From Actinomycetes bacterium (lineage in GTDB: Bacteria; Actinomycetota; Acidimicrobiia; Acidimicrobiales; Acidimicrobilacustridaceae), in NCBI GenBank assembly GCA_029782145.1, contig JAKOVH010000016.1, forward strand, positions 916,001 through 980,000: DNA of 64,000 nt, given 5' to 3'. The notes under the pieces are model-generated. The model saw only the letters and a program-made list of their open reading frames with translations, was not told where the DNA came from and did not search any database. Positions 28,097 through 37,938 of this stretch are shown one piece after another; within the stretch, counting starts at the first letter, position 1, and every line of letters starts with the position of its first letter. The position numbers were made by a program, and so were the translations under genes.

Positions 28097-28176
28097 GTAG
28101 AACCCGACCGCCCGGGTCGGTATTCCGGCGCGGCGTGTGGCGGCCGGGCGGCGCGGGGTCGAGCCTGGTCCCGGAC

Positions 28177-28182
28177 TAGGGT
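28177..28182 (+). promoter_or_regulatory. leaderless-type -10 element of mihF
   Basis: TAGGGT lies 7 nt before the ATG at 28190 and no ribosome binding site is present. Confidence 0.55.
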
Positions 28183-28189
28183 GGCCCGC

Positions 28190-28507
28190 ATGCCGCAGCC
28201 TCCCTCTCTCACGCCCGAGCAGCGCCAGGCCGCCCTGGCGAAGGCCGCCGAGGCCCGCCGGGCCCGCGCCGAGATCAAGGAACGGCTCAAGATGGGCTCG
28301 ATCACCCTGGCCGAGCTGCTCGACCGGGCCGACACCGACGACATGGTCGCCGGCATCAAGGTCCTCGCCGTGCTCGAGTCGCTCCCCGGGGTCGGCAAGG
28401 TCAAGGCGCGCCGCACCATGGACGAGGTCGGCATCGCCGACACCCGCCGCCTGCGGGGCCTCGGCGAGCAGCAGCGCAAGGCCCTGCTCGCCGCCTTCGG
28501 CGGCTGA
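28190..28507 (+). CDS. mihF: actinobacterial integration host factor mIHF
   Basis: A 105-residue nucleoid protein. Actinobacterial mIHF bends and compacts DNA and helps phage integration; it is unrelated to proteobacterial IHF. The family's PxLTPEQRxAALxKAAEARRxRAE N-terminal helix is followed by ERLKMGSITLAELL, VLAVLESLPGVGKVKAR (a helix-two-turns-helix DNA-binding motif) and RRLRGLGEQQRKALL. Its place directly before gmk is conserved in actinobacteria and is one of the best taxonomic markers here. Confidence 0.93.
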   Translation: MPQPPSLTPEQRQAALAKAAEARRARAEIKERLKMGSITLAELLDRADTDDMVAGIKVLAVLESLPGVGKVKARRTMDEVGIADTRRLRGLGEQQRKALLAAFGG

Positions 28508-28531
28508 GCGCCCGCTCGCCCGGCCCGCACC

Positions 28532-29080
28532 GTGGTCATCGTCGTCTGCGGCCCCGGCGGGGTCGGCAAGGGCACCGTGGTGGCCCGCCTGGTCGCCGAG
28601 GACCCGAGGCTGTGGCTCTCCCGGAGCTGGACCACCCGCGCCCAGCGCCCCGGTGAGCCCGACGACGCCTACACCTACGTCGACCGCGCCACCTTCGAGC
28701 GCCACGTCGCCGCCGACGGCTTCCTCGAGCACGCCGAGTTCCTGGGCAACCTCTACGGCACCCCCTGGCCCGACCCTGACGGCGAGCGCGACGTCGTGCT
28801 CGAGATCGACGTGCAGGGCGCCCAGCAGGTCCTCGCCCGGGTCCCGGCCGACCAGGTGCTGTTCATCCTGCTCGAGCCGCCGTCGCCCGAGGTGCAGGCC
28901 GAGCGGCTCCGGGGACGGGGCGACCCGCCCGAGCAGGCCGAGAAGCGCATCGAGGTCGCCCAGGCCGAGCTGGCCGCCGGGCGGGCGCTCGGCGCCGTGC
29001 GGATCGTGAACGACGACCTCGACCGCACGGTGGAGCGGGTCCAGCGGCTGATCGCCGAGCGGCGCGCCGGCGGCGGCTGA
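28532..29080 (+). CDS. gmk: guanylate kinase
   Basis: A 182-residue P-loop kinase making GDP from GMP. The phosphate loop is GPGGVGKGT; SRSWTTRAQRPGEPDDAYTYVD holds the GMP-binding residues, and LEIDVQGAQQV the Walker B region. GTG 28532 is the first plausible start and leaves almost no N-terminal extension; no strong ribosome site is seen, so translation may depend on the mihF transcript 24 nt upstream. Confidence 0.94.
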   Translation: MVIVVCGPGGVGKGTVVARLVAEDPRLWLSRSWTTRAQRPGEPDDAYTYVDRATFERHVAADGFLEHAEFLGNLYGTPWPDPDGERDVVLEIDVQGAQQVLARVPADQVLFILLEPPSPEVQAERLRGRGDPPEQAEKRIEVAQAELAAGRALGAVRIVNDDLDRTVERVQRLIAERRAGGG

Positions 29081-29088
29081 GCGGCTGC

Positions 29089-29094
29089 TATCCT
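29089..29094 (+). promoter_or_regulatory. possible promoter of rpoZ
   Basis: TATCCT at 29089-29094, just after the gmk stop, would start a transcript near 29101 and leave a leader of about 100 nt before rpoZ. No clear -35 is visible. Confidence 0.35.
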
Positions 29095-29204
29095 CTCACG
29101 GCTCGTCCGCGCGCCCTCGCGCGCTCGGCGCGGCGCCCGTGCCCGGTGCCGCCACGCCGGACCGACGCCGCCAGACCGACAACGCCAGACACAAAGGTGC
29201 GCTC

Positions 29205-29498
29205 GTGGCCCAGATCCATGACTCGATGGTGAACCCCCGGATCGAGGACCTGCTGTCCAAGGTCGACTCCAAGTTCACCCTGGTGTCGCTGGCCGCCCAG
29301 CGGGCCCGGCAGATCAACGCCTACTTCAACCAGCTCGGCGAGGGCATCGGCTCCAACGTCCCGCCGCAGGTCACCTCCGTGGCCCGCAAGCCGCTCTCCA
29401 TCGCCTTCGAGGAGATCGCCGCCGACAAGATCGTGCCGGTGCGGGTGTCGGCCGACGAGCTGGCCGTCGAGCAGGCCGACGTCGTCGAGGGCGAGTGA
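29205..29498 (+). CDS. rpoZ: RNA polymerase omega subunit
   Basis: A 97-residue subunit that supports assembly of the beta' subunit. The conserved RIEDLLSKVDSKFTLVSLAAQRARQIN segment is split here by residue numbers 8-34, followed by the actinobacterial insertion and KPLSIAFEEIAADKI. GTG 29205 follows AAAGGTG at short distance; ATG 29226 is an alternative that would trim seven residues. An in-frame GTG at 29139 lies too far upstream of the conserved part. Confidence 0.9.
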   Translation: MAQIHDSMVNPRIEDLLSKVDSKFTLVSLAAQRARQINAYFNQLGEGIGSNVPPQVTSVARKPLSIAFEEIAADKIVPVRVSADELAVEQADVVEGE

Positions 29499-29531
29499 CC
29501 GACCGGTCACCGACCGTCTGCCGCTGACGCC

Positions 29532-30817
29532 ATGAGCCTCGCCGGGCGCCGCATCGTCCTCGGCGTCACCGGTGGCATCGCCGCGTACAAGGCGGTGGAG
29601 GTCTGCCGCCGCCTCATCGACGCCGGCGCCCACGTCGTCCCGGTGCTCACCGAGGGCGCCACCCACTTCGTGGGGGAGACGACCTTCTCTGCGCTGGCAT
29701 CGGAGCCGGTGCAGACCTCGCTGTGGCACGAGGCGTCGCCCATCCCGCACACCCGCCTGGGCCAGACCGCGGACCTGGTCCTGGTGGCGCCGGCCACCTC
29801 CCGGCTCCTGGCCGCCTACGCCATGGGGTACTCCGACGACCTGCTCACCGCCACCCTCGTCGCCACCCGGGCACCGGTGGTGGTCTGCCCCGCCATGCAC
29901 ACCGAGATGTGGGAGCACCCGGCGGTGCAGGCCAACCTCGAGACCCTGCGCTCGCGCGGCGTCGTGGTCGTCCCGCCGGCGGAGGGCCGTCTCGCCGGCG
30001 GCGACGTCGGCACCGGCCGCCTGGCCGAGCCGGCCGACATCGTGGCGGCCGTCGAGCAGGTGCTCGGCACCGGCACGGCGCGCGACCTCGAGGGCGCCCG
30101 GGTGCTCGTCACCGCGGGCGGCACCCGCGAGGCCATCGACCCCGTGCGGGTGATCACCAACCGCTCGTCGGGCAAGCAGGGCTACGCCATCGCCGCCGAG
30201 GCGCTCGCCCGCGGCGCCCGCGTCACCCTCGTCACCACCGCGTCGCTGCCCGCACCGGCGGGTGCCGAGGTCGTGGCGGTGGTGAGCGCCGCCGACATGG
30301 AGGCCGCGGTCGTGCCCCGCGCCGGCGACCACGACGTGATCGTCATGGCCGCCGCGGTGGCCGACTTCCGCCCGGCCGCCGTGGCCGACCACAAGCTCAA
30401 GAAGCACGAGCTGGCCGCCGCCACCGACGGCGCCCCCGTGATCGTGCTCGAGCCCACCCACGACTTCCTCGTCGACCTGGGCCGTGAGAAGCGCCCCGGG
30501 CAGGTCCTGGTGGGCTTCGCCGCGGAGACCACCGACCTCGTCGCCAACGCCCGCACGAAGCTCGAGCGCAAGAACCTCGACCTCATCGTCGCCAACGACG
30601 TGTCCGCACCCGGCGTGGGCTTCGAGCACGACACGAACGCGGTCGTGCTCGTCAGAGCCGACGGCGTGGACCAAGATGTCCCCCTGACCGACAAGCGATC
30701 CGTGGCCCGGGCCGTGCTCGACGCCGTCGTGGCGATGCGCACGACCTCGACCGGGGACCAACCAACGAGCGGGCGGCCCGAGCCGCGACCGACCTCTCCC
30801 GCCGGCAAGGAGCACGT

Positions 30818-30821
<4 letters not shown>
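29532..30821 (+). CDS. coaBC: bifunctional phosphopantothenoylcysteine decarboxylase / phosphopantothenate--cysteine ligase
   Basis: A 429-residue enzyme for two steps of coenzyme A synthesis. The N-terminal flavoprotein (CoaC) half starts [18 protein letters not shown] and has the CPAMHTEMW motif, with His where many enzymes have Asn, as in mycobacteria. The C-terminal CoaB half begins near residue 190 ([20 protein letters not shown], then [10 protein letters not shown]) and contains the KLKKHE substrate motif. It ends overlapping metK by 4 nt. Confidence 0.95.
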
Positions 30822-32011
<1,190 letters not shown>

Positions 32012-32040
32012 CCGGCCGCTCCCGCCGGCGGCGCACGGCC

Positions 32041-33903
32041 GTGCCCCGCCCTCCGTCCGAGCAGCCGTCCTTCGACTTCGGCGCGCCCGAACGCGAACCC
32101 GAACCCGAAGCGGCGTCCCACACCCGACCCGAACCCCAACCTCCTTGTGACGCGCCCTCGGCACGACGGGTGGTGCGAGTGCGGCCCGACGAGCCCGGCC
32201 TCGACAAGCTGTTCGACTACGCCGTGCCCGAGGCCATGGCCGAGCAGGTGCGGGTCGGCGCCGTCGTCCGGGTCGCCCTGGCCGGCCGGCGGGTCGGCGG
32301 CTGGGTGGTGGCCGACGGCGTCGAGCCGCCCCCGGGCGTCGAGGTGCAGCCGCTGGCCAAGGTCACCGGATGGGGGCCGCCCCCCGAGCTGCTCGAGCTG
32401 GCCGACTGGGCGGCGTGGCGGTGGGCCGGCCGCCCGGCGTCGCTGCTGCGCACGGCCACCGCGCCCACCGCCGTGCGGGCCTTGCCCCGAGTCGCACGAC
32501 GAGCCGTGCCGCCGCCGGTGCCCGTCGCCGCCGACGAGGTGCACGACCTCGCCGGCGAGGCGCTGGCCGCCGCGGTGGCGACGGTGCGCCTCCCGCCGGC
32601 AGCCGACCCCTACCCCGTGCTGGTGGCCGCCGCGGCCCGAGGGCCGGTGCTGGTCGTGGCGCCGGTCGCCGCCGCCGCCCGGCGCCTCGGTCTGCGGCTG
32701 CGCCGGGCCGGGCTGGCGGTGGCGATCATGCCCGACGACTGGGCCACGGCCCGGGCCGGTGCGGCGAGCGTGGTGGGGAGCCGGGCGGCGGCGTGGGCGC
32801 CGATCGCCGCGCCGGCGGCGATCGTGGTGCTCGACGAGCACGACGAGTCGCTGCAACAGGAGCAGGCACCCACCTGGCACGCACGCGACGTGCTGGTCGA
32901 GCGGGCCCGCCGCCTCGGCGTGCCCTGTGTTTTGGTCAGCCCGGCGCCGTCGTTGGAGGCCCTCGCTGCCGGGCCGCTGCTCGTGCCCTCGCGCTCGGCG
33001 GAGCGGGCCGGCTGGCCGCTGGTGGAGGTGGTCGACCGCAGGGCGGCACCACCGGGGGAGGGCCTGTACAGCGAGCAGCTGGTGCGCGCCCTTCGCGGCG
33101 GCGGCCGCGTCGTGTGCGTGCTCAACCGGAAGGGCCGATCCCGGCTCTCGAGCTGCGTGGCCTGCGGCGAGGTGGCCGTGTGCGAGCGCTGCCAGGCCGC
33201 CGTCGTGCAGGACGACGGCGGGGCGCTGCGCTGCGCTCGCTGCGGCTCGACGCGGCCGGCGGTCTGCCTGCACTGCGGGGGCAGCCGGCTCAAGAACCTG
33301 CGAGCGGGCGTCAGCCGCGCCCGAGAGGAGCTCGAAGCGCTGGCGCGCGAGCCGGTCGCCGAGCTCACCGCCGACGTCGACCGCTCCGCCGGCGGCCCCG
33401 GCACACGCGTCGTGGTGGGCACCGAAGCCGCCCTCCACCAGGTGGAGGCGGCCGACGTGGTCGCCTTCCTCGATCTCGACCAGGAGCTGCTGGCGCCCCG
33501 CTACCGCGCCGCCGAGGAGGCGTTCGCGCTGCTGGTGCGGGCGGCTCGTCTCGTGGGCGGACGGGCCGGCGGAGGCCGCCTGCTGGTGCAGACCCGGCAA
33601 CCTCAGCACGAGGTCGTGCAGGCCGCCCTGCTGGCCGACCCGGCGCGGGTGACGGCGGCCGAGGCGGAGCGCCGCGTCGCGTTGGGCTACCCGCCGGCCA
33701 CCGCCATGGCCGTGGTGTCGGGCCCCGCGGCGTCGGCGTGGATGGAGGCGTTCGGGTCGCCCGACGGCGTGGAGGTGCTCGGCCCGGCCGACGGCCGCTG
33801 GCTCCTGCGCGCCCCCGACCACACCACCTTGTGCGACGCCATGGCGGCCGTGCCCCGACCACCCGGCCGGCTCCGGCTCGAGGTCGACCCCCTCCGCCTC
33901 TGA
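32041..33903 (+). CDS. priA: PriA-like primosomal protein N' without a Walker A motif
   Basis: A 620-residue relative of PriA replication-restart helicase. The N-terminal DNA-binding part (residues about 42-105) reads VVRVRPDEPGLDKLFDYAVPEAM. The helicase region has no GxGKT loop and its DEAH-like box is DEHDESLQQ, so ATPase activity is unlikely. Two CxxC pairs after residue 376 (CVACGEVAVCERC and CARCGSTRPAVCLHC) keep all eight zinc Cys. Actinobacterial PriA proteins typically look like this. GTG start, with a 40-residue acidic/Pro-rich leader. It lies 29 nt after metK. Confidence 0.88.
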   Translation: MPRPPSEQPSFDFGAPEREPEPEAASHTRPEPQPPCDAPSARRVVRVRPDEPGLDKLFDYAVPEAMAEQVRVGAVVRVALAGRRVGGWVVADGVEPPPGVEVQPLAKVTGWGPPPELLELADWAAWRWAGRPASLLRTATAPTAVRALPRVARRAVPPPVPVAADEVHDLAGEALAAAVATVRLPPAADPYPVLVAAAARGPVLVVAPVAAAARRLGLRLRRAGLAVAIMPDDWATARAGAASVVGSRAAAWAPIAAPAAIVVLDEHDESLQQEQAPTWHARDVLVERARRLGVPCVLVSPAPSLEALAAGPLLVPSRSAERAGWPLVEVVDRRAAPPGEGLYSEQLVRALRGGGRVVCVLNRKGRSRLSSCVACGEVAVCERCQAAVVQDDGGALRCARCGSTRPAVCLHCGGSRLKNLRAGVSRAREELEALAREPVAELTADVDRSAGGPGTRVVVGTEAALHQVEAADVVAFLDLDQELLAPRYRAAEEAFALLVRAARLVGGRAGGGRLLVQTRQPQHEVVQAALLADPARVTAAEAERRVALGYPPATAMAVVSGPAASAWMEAFGSPDGVEVLGPADGRWLLRAPDHTTLCDAMAAVPRPPGRLRLEVDPLRL

Positions 33904-33987
33904 CCCGAGCTGCCCTCCCCCTGAGCCCGCCGTCCTCCCCCCGAGCCCCCGAGCCGGCCTCCCCGAGTCGCCCCAGCCGGCCTCCCC

Positions 33988-34036
33988 CAAGCTGGTTCTG
34001 TTCGTTCCGGGAACCGGAACGAACAGAACCAGCTTG
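33988..34036. terminator. 23-bp perfect hairpin between converging genes
   Basis: Arms 33988-34010 and 34014-34036 are exact reverse complements around a 3-nt loop (GAA). It lies between the priA stop and the end of the minus-strand trmH gene, so it can act as a two-way terminator. There is no T-run on either side. The rest of the 168-nt gap shows only Pro/Arg-like GC-rich sequence. Confidence 0.75.
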
Positions 34037-34071
34037 CCGGGGTGGAGCCGGTCGGGAGAGGGGCCGAGGGC

Positions 34072-34596
34072 TCAGGTGGTCCAGGCGGCGCGGCGGGCCT
34101 CGTAGCAGGCGATGGCCGTCGCCGTCGCCACGTTGAGCGAGCCGATGCGGCCCAGCTGGGGGATGAACCCCAGCGCGTCGCAGGACGCGAGCAGCTCCTT
34201 CGACAGGCCGCGGTCCTCGTGGCCCACCGCCAGGCACACGTCGCCGCTCAGGTCGAGCTCGTGCAGGGGCCGGGCGCCCTCGGCCAGCTCCACGCCGACG
34301 ATGCGCCGGCCCGCGGCCCGGGCGGCGGCGGCCGCCTCGGCGGAGGTGTCGTGCACCGACCAGGTGCAGAAGCGCTGCGAGCCGAGCGCCGTCTTCTGCA
34401 CCTTGGCGTCGGTGGGGGAGGGCGCCCCGACCAGCCACAGGTGCTCGACCGAGAACGCCGCTGCCGTGCGCAGGATCGCCCCGACGTTGAACGGGTTCTG
34501 CACGCCGTCGAGCAGCAGGCCGAGGCGGCCCTCGGTGCGCCGCCGCCACTCCCGGTGGAGGCGCTTGAGCTCGGTGCCGCCCAGGGAGCGGGTCAC
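34072..34596 (-). CDS. SPOUT/TrmH-family RNA methyltransferase, short form
   Basis: A 174-residue knotted methyltransferase of the SpoU/TrmH type, which methylates ribose 2'-OH in tRNA or rRNA using SAM. The three family motifs are visible: DGVQNPFNVGAILRTAAAF, AVGHEDRGLS, and IPQLGRIGSLNVATATAIA. It lacks the N-terminal extension seen in the larger copy at 48242-49141. GTG 34596 overlaps the stop of the upstream methyltransferase gene by 4 nt. The exact target cannot be read from sequence. Confidence 0.88.
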   Translation of the reverse strand: MTRSLGGTELKRLHREWRRRTEGRLGLLLDGVQNPFNVGAILRTAAAFSVEHLWLVGAPSPTDAKVQKTALGSQRFCTWSVHDTSAEAAAAARAAGRRIVGVELAEGARPLHELDLSGDVCLAVGHEDRGLSKELLASCDALGFIPQLGRIGSLNVATATAIACYEARRAAWTT

Positions 34597-35240
34597 CGGG
34601 CGTCGACCTCCAGCAGGCGGTAGCCGGCCCTCGACACCAGGCGCCGGGTCGTCCAGCCCTCGTCCTGCAGCCACGTCGCCAGCGAGTCGGCCCCGAGGTG
34701 GCGCTGCACGACCAACCACGCATGCCCGCCGGGGGCGAGCCGGTCGAGCCAGGTGGTGAGCAGTCGGTGCAGGGCCGGCTTGCCGATGCGGATCGGCGGG
34801 TTGGACCAGATGCCCGCGAAGCGCACCTCGGCCAGCCGGGCCACGTCGGAAGGCGCGCCGGCCAGCGCGGCGCCGTCGTCGGCGACCACCACCGGGTGCA
34901 CGCCGGGGGCGTCGTTGGCCGCGGCGTTCTCGGCGCACAGGGCCACGGCCCGCTCGTTCACGTCGACCGCCCACACGCGGGCGCCCGGCGCCCGTCGAGC
35001 CAACGTCACGGCGACGGGCCCGTAGCCGCACCCCAGGTCGAGCAGGTCGCCGTCGCCGGCGGCGGGCCACGGCGCCTCCTGCAGGAGCAGGCGGGTCCCC
35101 GGGTCGACGCGATCGGTGGAGAAGACGCCCCTGTCGGTGCTCAGCGCCAGCTCCACGTCGGGCAGGGAGAGCCGCACGGTGCGCCGGGACGAGGCCGCCG
35201 CCGGCTGGCGGGCGAAGTACTGCGACGGGGGACCGGACAC
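34593..35240 (-). CDS. RsmC-like class I methyltransferase (probable 16S rRNA G1207)
   Basis: A 215-residue SAM methyltransferase with LLDLGCGYGPVAVTLAR as SAM loop, an acidic end of strand 2 (WAVDVNERAV) and the catalytic-type NPPIRIGK motif of the MTS family, which includes RsmC and PrmA-like enzymes. Homologues in actinobacteria are single-domain, as here. It begins at GTG 35240, only 22 nt from the divergent def gene, with TAGCGT 6 nt before the start codon. Confidence 0.86.
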   Translation of the reverse strand: MSGPPSQYFARQPAAASSRRTVRLSLPDVELALSTDRGVFSTDRVDPGTRLLLQEAPWPAAGDGDLLDLGCGYGPVAVTLARRAPGARVWAVDVNERAVALCAENAAANDAPGVHPVVVADDGAALAGAPSDVARLAEVRFAGIWSNPPIRIGKPALHRLLTTWLDRLAPGGHAWLVVQRHLGADSLATWLQDEGWTTRRLVSRAGYRLLEVDAR

Positions 35241-35246
35241 CGCCCG

Positions 35247-35256
35247 ACGCTAGCCT
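35247..35256. promoter_or_regulatory. overlapping face-to-face -10 elements for rsmC-like gene and def
   Basis: On the plus strand TAGCCT (35251-35256) lies 6 nt before the def GTG at 35263. On the minus strand TAGCGT (35252-35247) lies 6 nt before the GTG at 35240. The two hexamers share a CTAG core, so the whole divergent promoter fits into 22 bp and both mRNAs would be leaderless. Confidence 0.6.
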
Positions 35257-35262
35257 TGGGTC

Positions 35263-35805
35263 GTGGCCCCGCACTCGATCCGCACCATCGGCGACCCCGT
35301 CCTCAAGCAGAAGACCGTCGAGGTCACCAAGGTCGACGGGGCGCTCGTGAAGCTCGTCGACGACATGTTCGCCACCATGTACGACGCGCCGGGCGTGGGG
35401 CTGGCCGCCAACCAGGTCGGGGTCCAGCAGCGGTTCTTCGTCTACGACTACGACGACCGGCCCGGTGTCGTGATCAACCCCGTCATCGTCGAGAGCCGGG
35501 GCGAGGCGGAGTTCACCGAGGGCTGCCTGTCGGTGCCCGGCCTCAGCTGGGAGATCGTGCGGCCGGCGGAGATCCACGTGAAGGGCTACGACCTCGACGG
35601 CAACGAGCTCGACCTCGAGCTCGACGACTACGCCGCCCGGGTGTTCCAGCACGAGATCGACCACCTCGAGGGGCGGCTGCTCGTCGAGCACCTCACCGAC
35701 GAGCAGCGCAAGGAGGCCCGCAAGGCGCTCCGGGAGCTGCGCATGCGCGACGCCGGCCCGCTGCCCGAGCCCGAGCTCGCCGTCGGCCGCCTCCGCCTGC
35801 GCTGA
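35263..35805 (+). CDS. def: peptide deformylase
   Basis: A 180-residue metalloenzyme removing the formyl group from nascent proteins. All three motifs are intact: GVGLAANQVG, EGCLSVPG (metal Cys) and QHEIDHLEG (two metal His and catalytic Glu). The N-terminus is short, consistent with the leaderless GTG start. fmt follows after 7 nt; the pair attaches and removes formyl groups. Confidence 0.97.
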   Translation: MAPHSIRTIGDPVLKQKTVEVTKVDGALVKLVDDMFATMYDAPGVGLAANQVGVQQRFFVYDYDDRPGVVINPVIVESRGEAEFTEGCLSVPGLSWEIVRPAEIHVKGYDLDGNELDLELDDYAARVFQHEIDHLEGRLLVEHLTDEQRKEARKALRELRMRDAGPLPEPELAVGRLRLR

Positions 35806-35812
35806 TCCACCC

Positions 35813-36730
35813 ATGCGCCAGCCGCCCGTCGACGCGCCGCGCCCGCTGGCCGTCCCGCCGGCGCACCCTCGCCGGCTCGCCTACCTGGGCACGCCGGCCG
35901 TCGCCGTGCCGCCCCTGCGCGCCCTGCACGCGGCCGGCTTCGAGATCGCGCTCGTCGTCACCCGGCCCGACACGCGCCGGGGCCGCGGGGGCGCGCTCTC
36001 GCCGAGCCCCGTGAAGCAGGCCGCCGTCGAGCTGGGGTTGCCCGTCACCGACGACCTCGACACCGTCCTCCAGGCCGGGGTCGACCTCGGTGTGGTGGTC
36101 GCCTACGGGCGCATCATCCCCCGCAGGGTGCTCGAGGCCGTGCCCATGGTGAACCTGCACTTCTCGCTGCTGCCGCGGTGGCGGGGAGCGGCGCCGGTCG
36201 AGCGGGCCCTGCTGGCCGGTGACGACCGCACGGGCGTGTGCCTCATGGAGGTCGCCGAGGGCCTCGACACTGGCGCCGTGCACGCGGTGGAGCAGACGCC
36301 GATCCGCCCCGACGACACCCTCGCGTCGTTGCGGGGCCGGCTCGTCGAGATGGGCAGCCGCATGGTGGTCGAGGCCCTGCGCGTCGGGCTCCCCGCTCCC
36401 GCCGAGCAGCAGGGCGAGGTCACCTACGCCGCCAAGATCGACCCGGCCGAGCTGGAGATCGACTGGGCGCGCCCGGCGGTCGAGCTCGACCGGCTCGTGC
36501 GCCTCGGCGGGGCCTGGACCACCTTCCGCGGCCGGCGCCTCAAGGTGTGGCGGGCCGAGCCGGTGGCGGAAGGCGCACCCGAGCCGGGCGTGCTCGACGG
36601 CACCGTCGTCGGTGCGGGTGCCGGCGGCTTGCGCCTGCTCGAGGTGCAGCCCGAGGGCAAGGGCCGGCAGGACGCGTCGGCATGGCGCAACGGGGCGCGC
36701 CCCCACCCGGGCGAACGGCTCGGCGTGTGA
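35813..36730 (+). CDS. fmt: methionyl-tRNA formyltransferase
   Basis: A 305-residue enzyme that formylates initiator Met-tRNA with 10-formyl-THF. LAYLGTPAVAVPPLRAL forms the first strand and helix after a 22-residue Pro-rich extension; NLHFSLLPRWRGAAPVERALL contains the active-site motif and LMEVAEGLDTGAV follows. The C-terminal OB-like domain ends in GARPHPGERLG. ATG 35813 is the only suitable start. Overlaps rsmB by 4 nt. Confidence 0.96.
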   Translation: MRQPPVDAPRPLAVPPAHPRRLAYLGTPAVAVPPLRALHAAGFEIALVVTRPDTRRGRGGALSPSPVKQAAVELGLPVTDDLDTVLQAGVDLGVVVAYGRIIPRRVLEAVPMVNLHFSLLPRWRGAAPVERALLAGDDRTGVCLMEVAEGLDTGAVHAVEQTPIRPDDTLASLRGRLVEMGSRMVVEALRVGLPAPAEQQGEVTYAAKIDPAELEIDWARPAVELDRLVRLGGAWTTFRGRRLKVWRAEPVAEGAPEPGVLDGTVVGAGAGGLRLLEVQPEGKGRQDASAWRNGARPHPGERLGV

Positions 36731-37938
36731 GCGCTCCCCGGCCCGGGGTGGCGGCTCGCCAGCTGGCCGCGGCCGCGCTGGTGCGCATCGACTCGGCAGG
36801 CGCCTACGCCAACCTCACCCTCCCGCCGATGCTCGAGCGCAGCGAGCTGAGCGATCGCGACCGTGCCTTCGTCACCGAGCTGGTCTACGGCACCACCCGC
36901 ATGCGGCGGGCCTGCGACTGGCTCGTCGACCGTTTCCTGCCCGACCCGGCGCGGATCGACCCGACCGCCCGAGCGTGGCTGCGCCTCGGCGTCTTCCAGC
37001 TGGCCTTCCTCGACACGCCGCCGCACGCCGCGGTCGGCGCCACGGTGGAGGCGGCACCGAAGAAGCTGAAAGGGCTGTGCAACGCCGTGCTGCGCAAGGT
37101 GGCGTCGTCGCTGCCGGCCCAGTGGCCCGACGACGCCACCCGCCTCAGCGTGCCGGACTGGATCATTCGCCGGCTCACGACCGATCTCGGTGCCGAGGCG
37201 GCGGTGGCCGCCCTGGAGGAGATGGACCGTCCCGCGGCGGTGACCATGCGCGAGGACGGCTACGTGCAGGACCGAGGCTCGCAGTGGGTGGCCGAGGCGG
37301 TGGGGGCCGAGCCGGGTGAGCGCGTGCTCGACCTCTGCGCCGCTCCCGGGGGGAAGGCCACCTTCCTGGCCGGGCGCGGGGCACGCGTCGTCGCCGCCGA
37401 CCTGCGCCCGTCCCGCGTCGGCCTCGTCGCCCGCAACGCCGAGGCGCTCGAGCTGGGTCCCGAGCTGCTGAGCCCCGTGGCCGCCGACGGCACCCGTGCG
37501 CCGTTCCGAGCCGGGAGCTTCGACAAGGTGCTGCTCGACGCTCCCTGCTCGGGCCTCGGGGCGCTGCGCCGCCGGCCCGACGCCCGCTGGCGGATCCGCG
37601 AGTCCGACGTCGACGAGCTGGCCGGGCTGCAGTGGCACCTCCTCGACGCCGCCCTCGGCCTGGCCCGGCCGGGCGGCGAGGTCGTGTACAGCGTCTGCAC
37701 GGTGACGGCCGCCGAGTCGGTCGCCATCGACGAGCGCCTGGCTCGCGAGCGTCCCGAGGTCGAGGCCCTCCCGGTGCCGGGCGAGCCGTGGTCCCCGCTC
37801 GGTCGGGGGGCGATCCTGCTGCCCCAGGCCGCCGGCACCGACGGCATGTACCTGCTGCGGCTGCGGGTGCCGGGCGGTGACGGCTCGGTCGGCGGCCGGC
37901 CGGTGCGCGCGAGCGACGTGGCAGGCTCTGGTCCATGA
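36727..37938 (+). CDS. rsmB: 16S rRNA (cytosine-967 C5)-methyltransferase
   Basis: A 403-residue enzyme with a NusB-like RNA-binding domain (residues about 8-140, including LVYGTTRMRRACDWL and LRLGVFQLAFLD) and a catalytic SAM domain. VLDLCAAPGGKATFLA binds SAM; DAPCSGLGALRRRPDARW and YSVCTVTAAES hold the two cysteines used for catalysis and release. GTG 36727 overlaps the fmt stop by 4 nt. Confidence 0.94.
   Translation: MSAPRPGVAARQLAAAALVRIDSAGAYANLTLPPMLERSELSDRDRAFVTELVYGTTRMRRACDWLVDRFLPDPARIDPTARAWLRLGVFQLAFLDTPPHAAVGATVEAAPKKLKGLCNAVLRKVASSLPAQWPDDATRLSVPDWIIRRLTTDLGAEAAVAALEEMDRPAAVTMREDGYVQDRGSQWVAEAVGAEPGERVLDLCAAPGGKATFLAGRGARVVAADLRPSRVGLVARNAEALELGPELLSPVAADGTRAPFRAGSFDKVLLDAPCSGLGALRRRPDARWRIRESDVDELAGLQWHLLDAALGLARPGGEVVYSVCTVTAAESVAIDERLARERPEVEALPVPGEPWSPLGRGAILLPQAAGTDGMYLLRLRVPGGDGSVGGRPVRASDVAGSGP

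Noticed and set aside
30780..30817. SAM riboswitch before metK
   Set aside because: metK overlaps coaBC by 4 nt, leaving no leader for such an element.
32041..33903. priA as a pseudogene because Walker A is missing
   Set aside because: The frame is intact, the zinc Cys are all kept, and loss of Walker A is usual for actinobacterial PriA.
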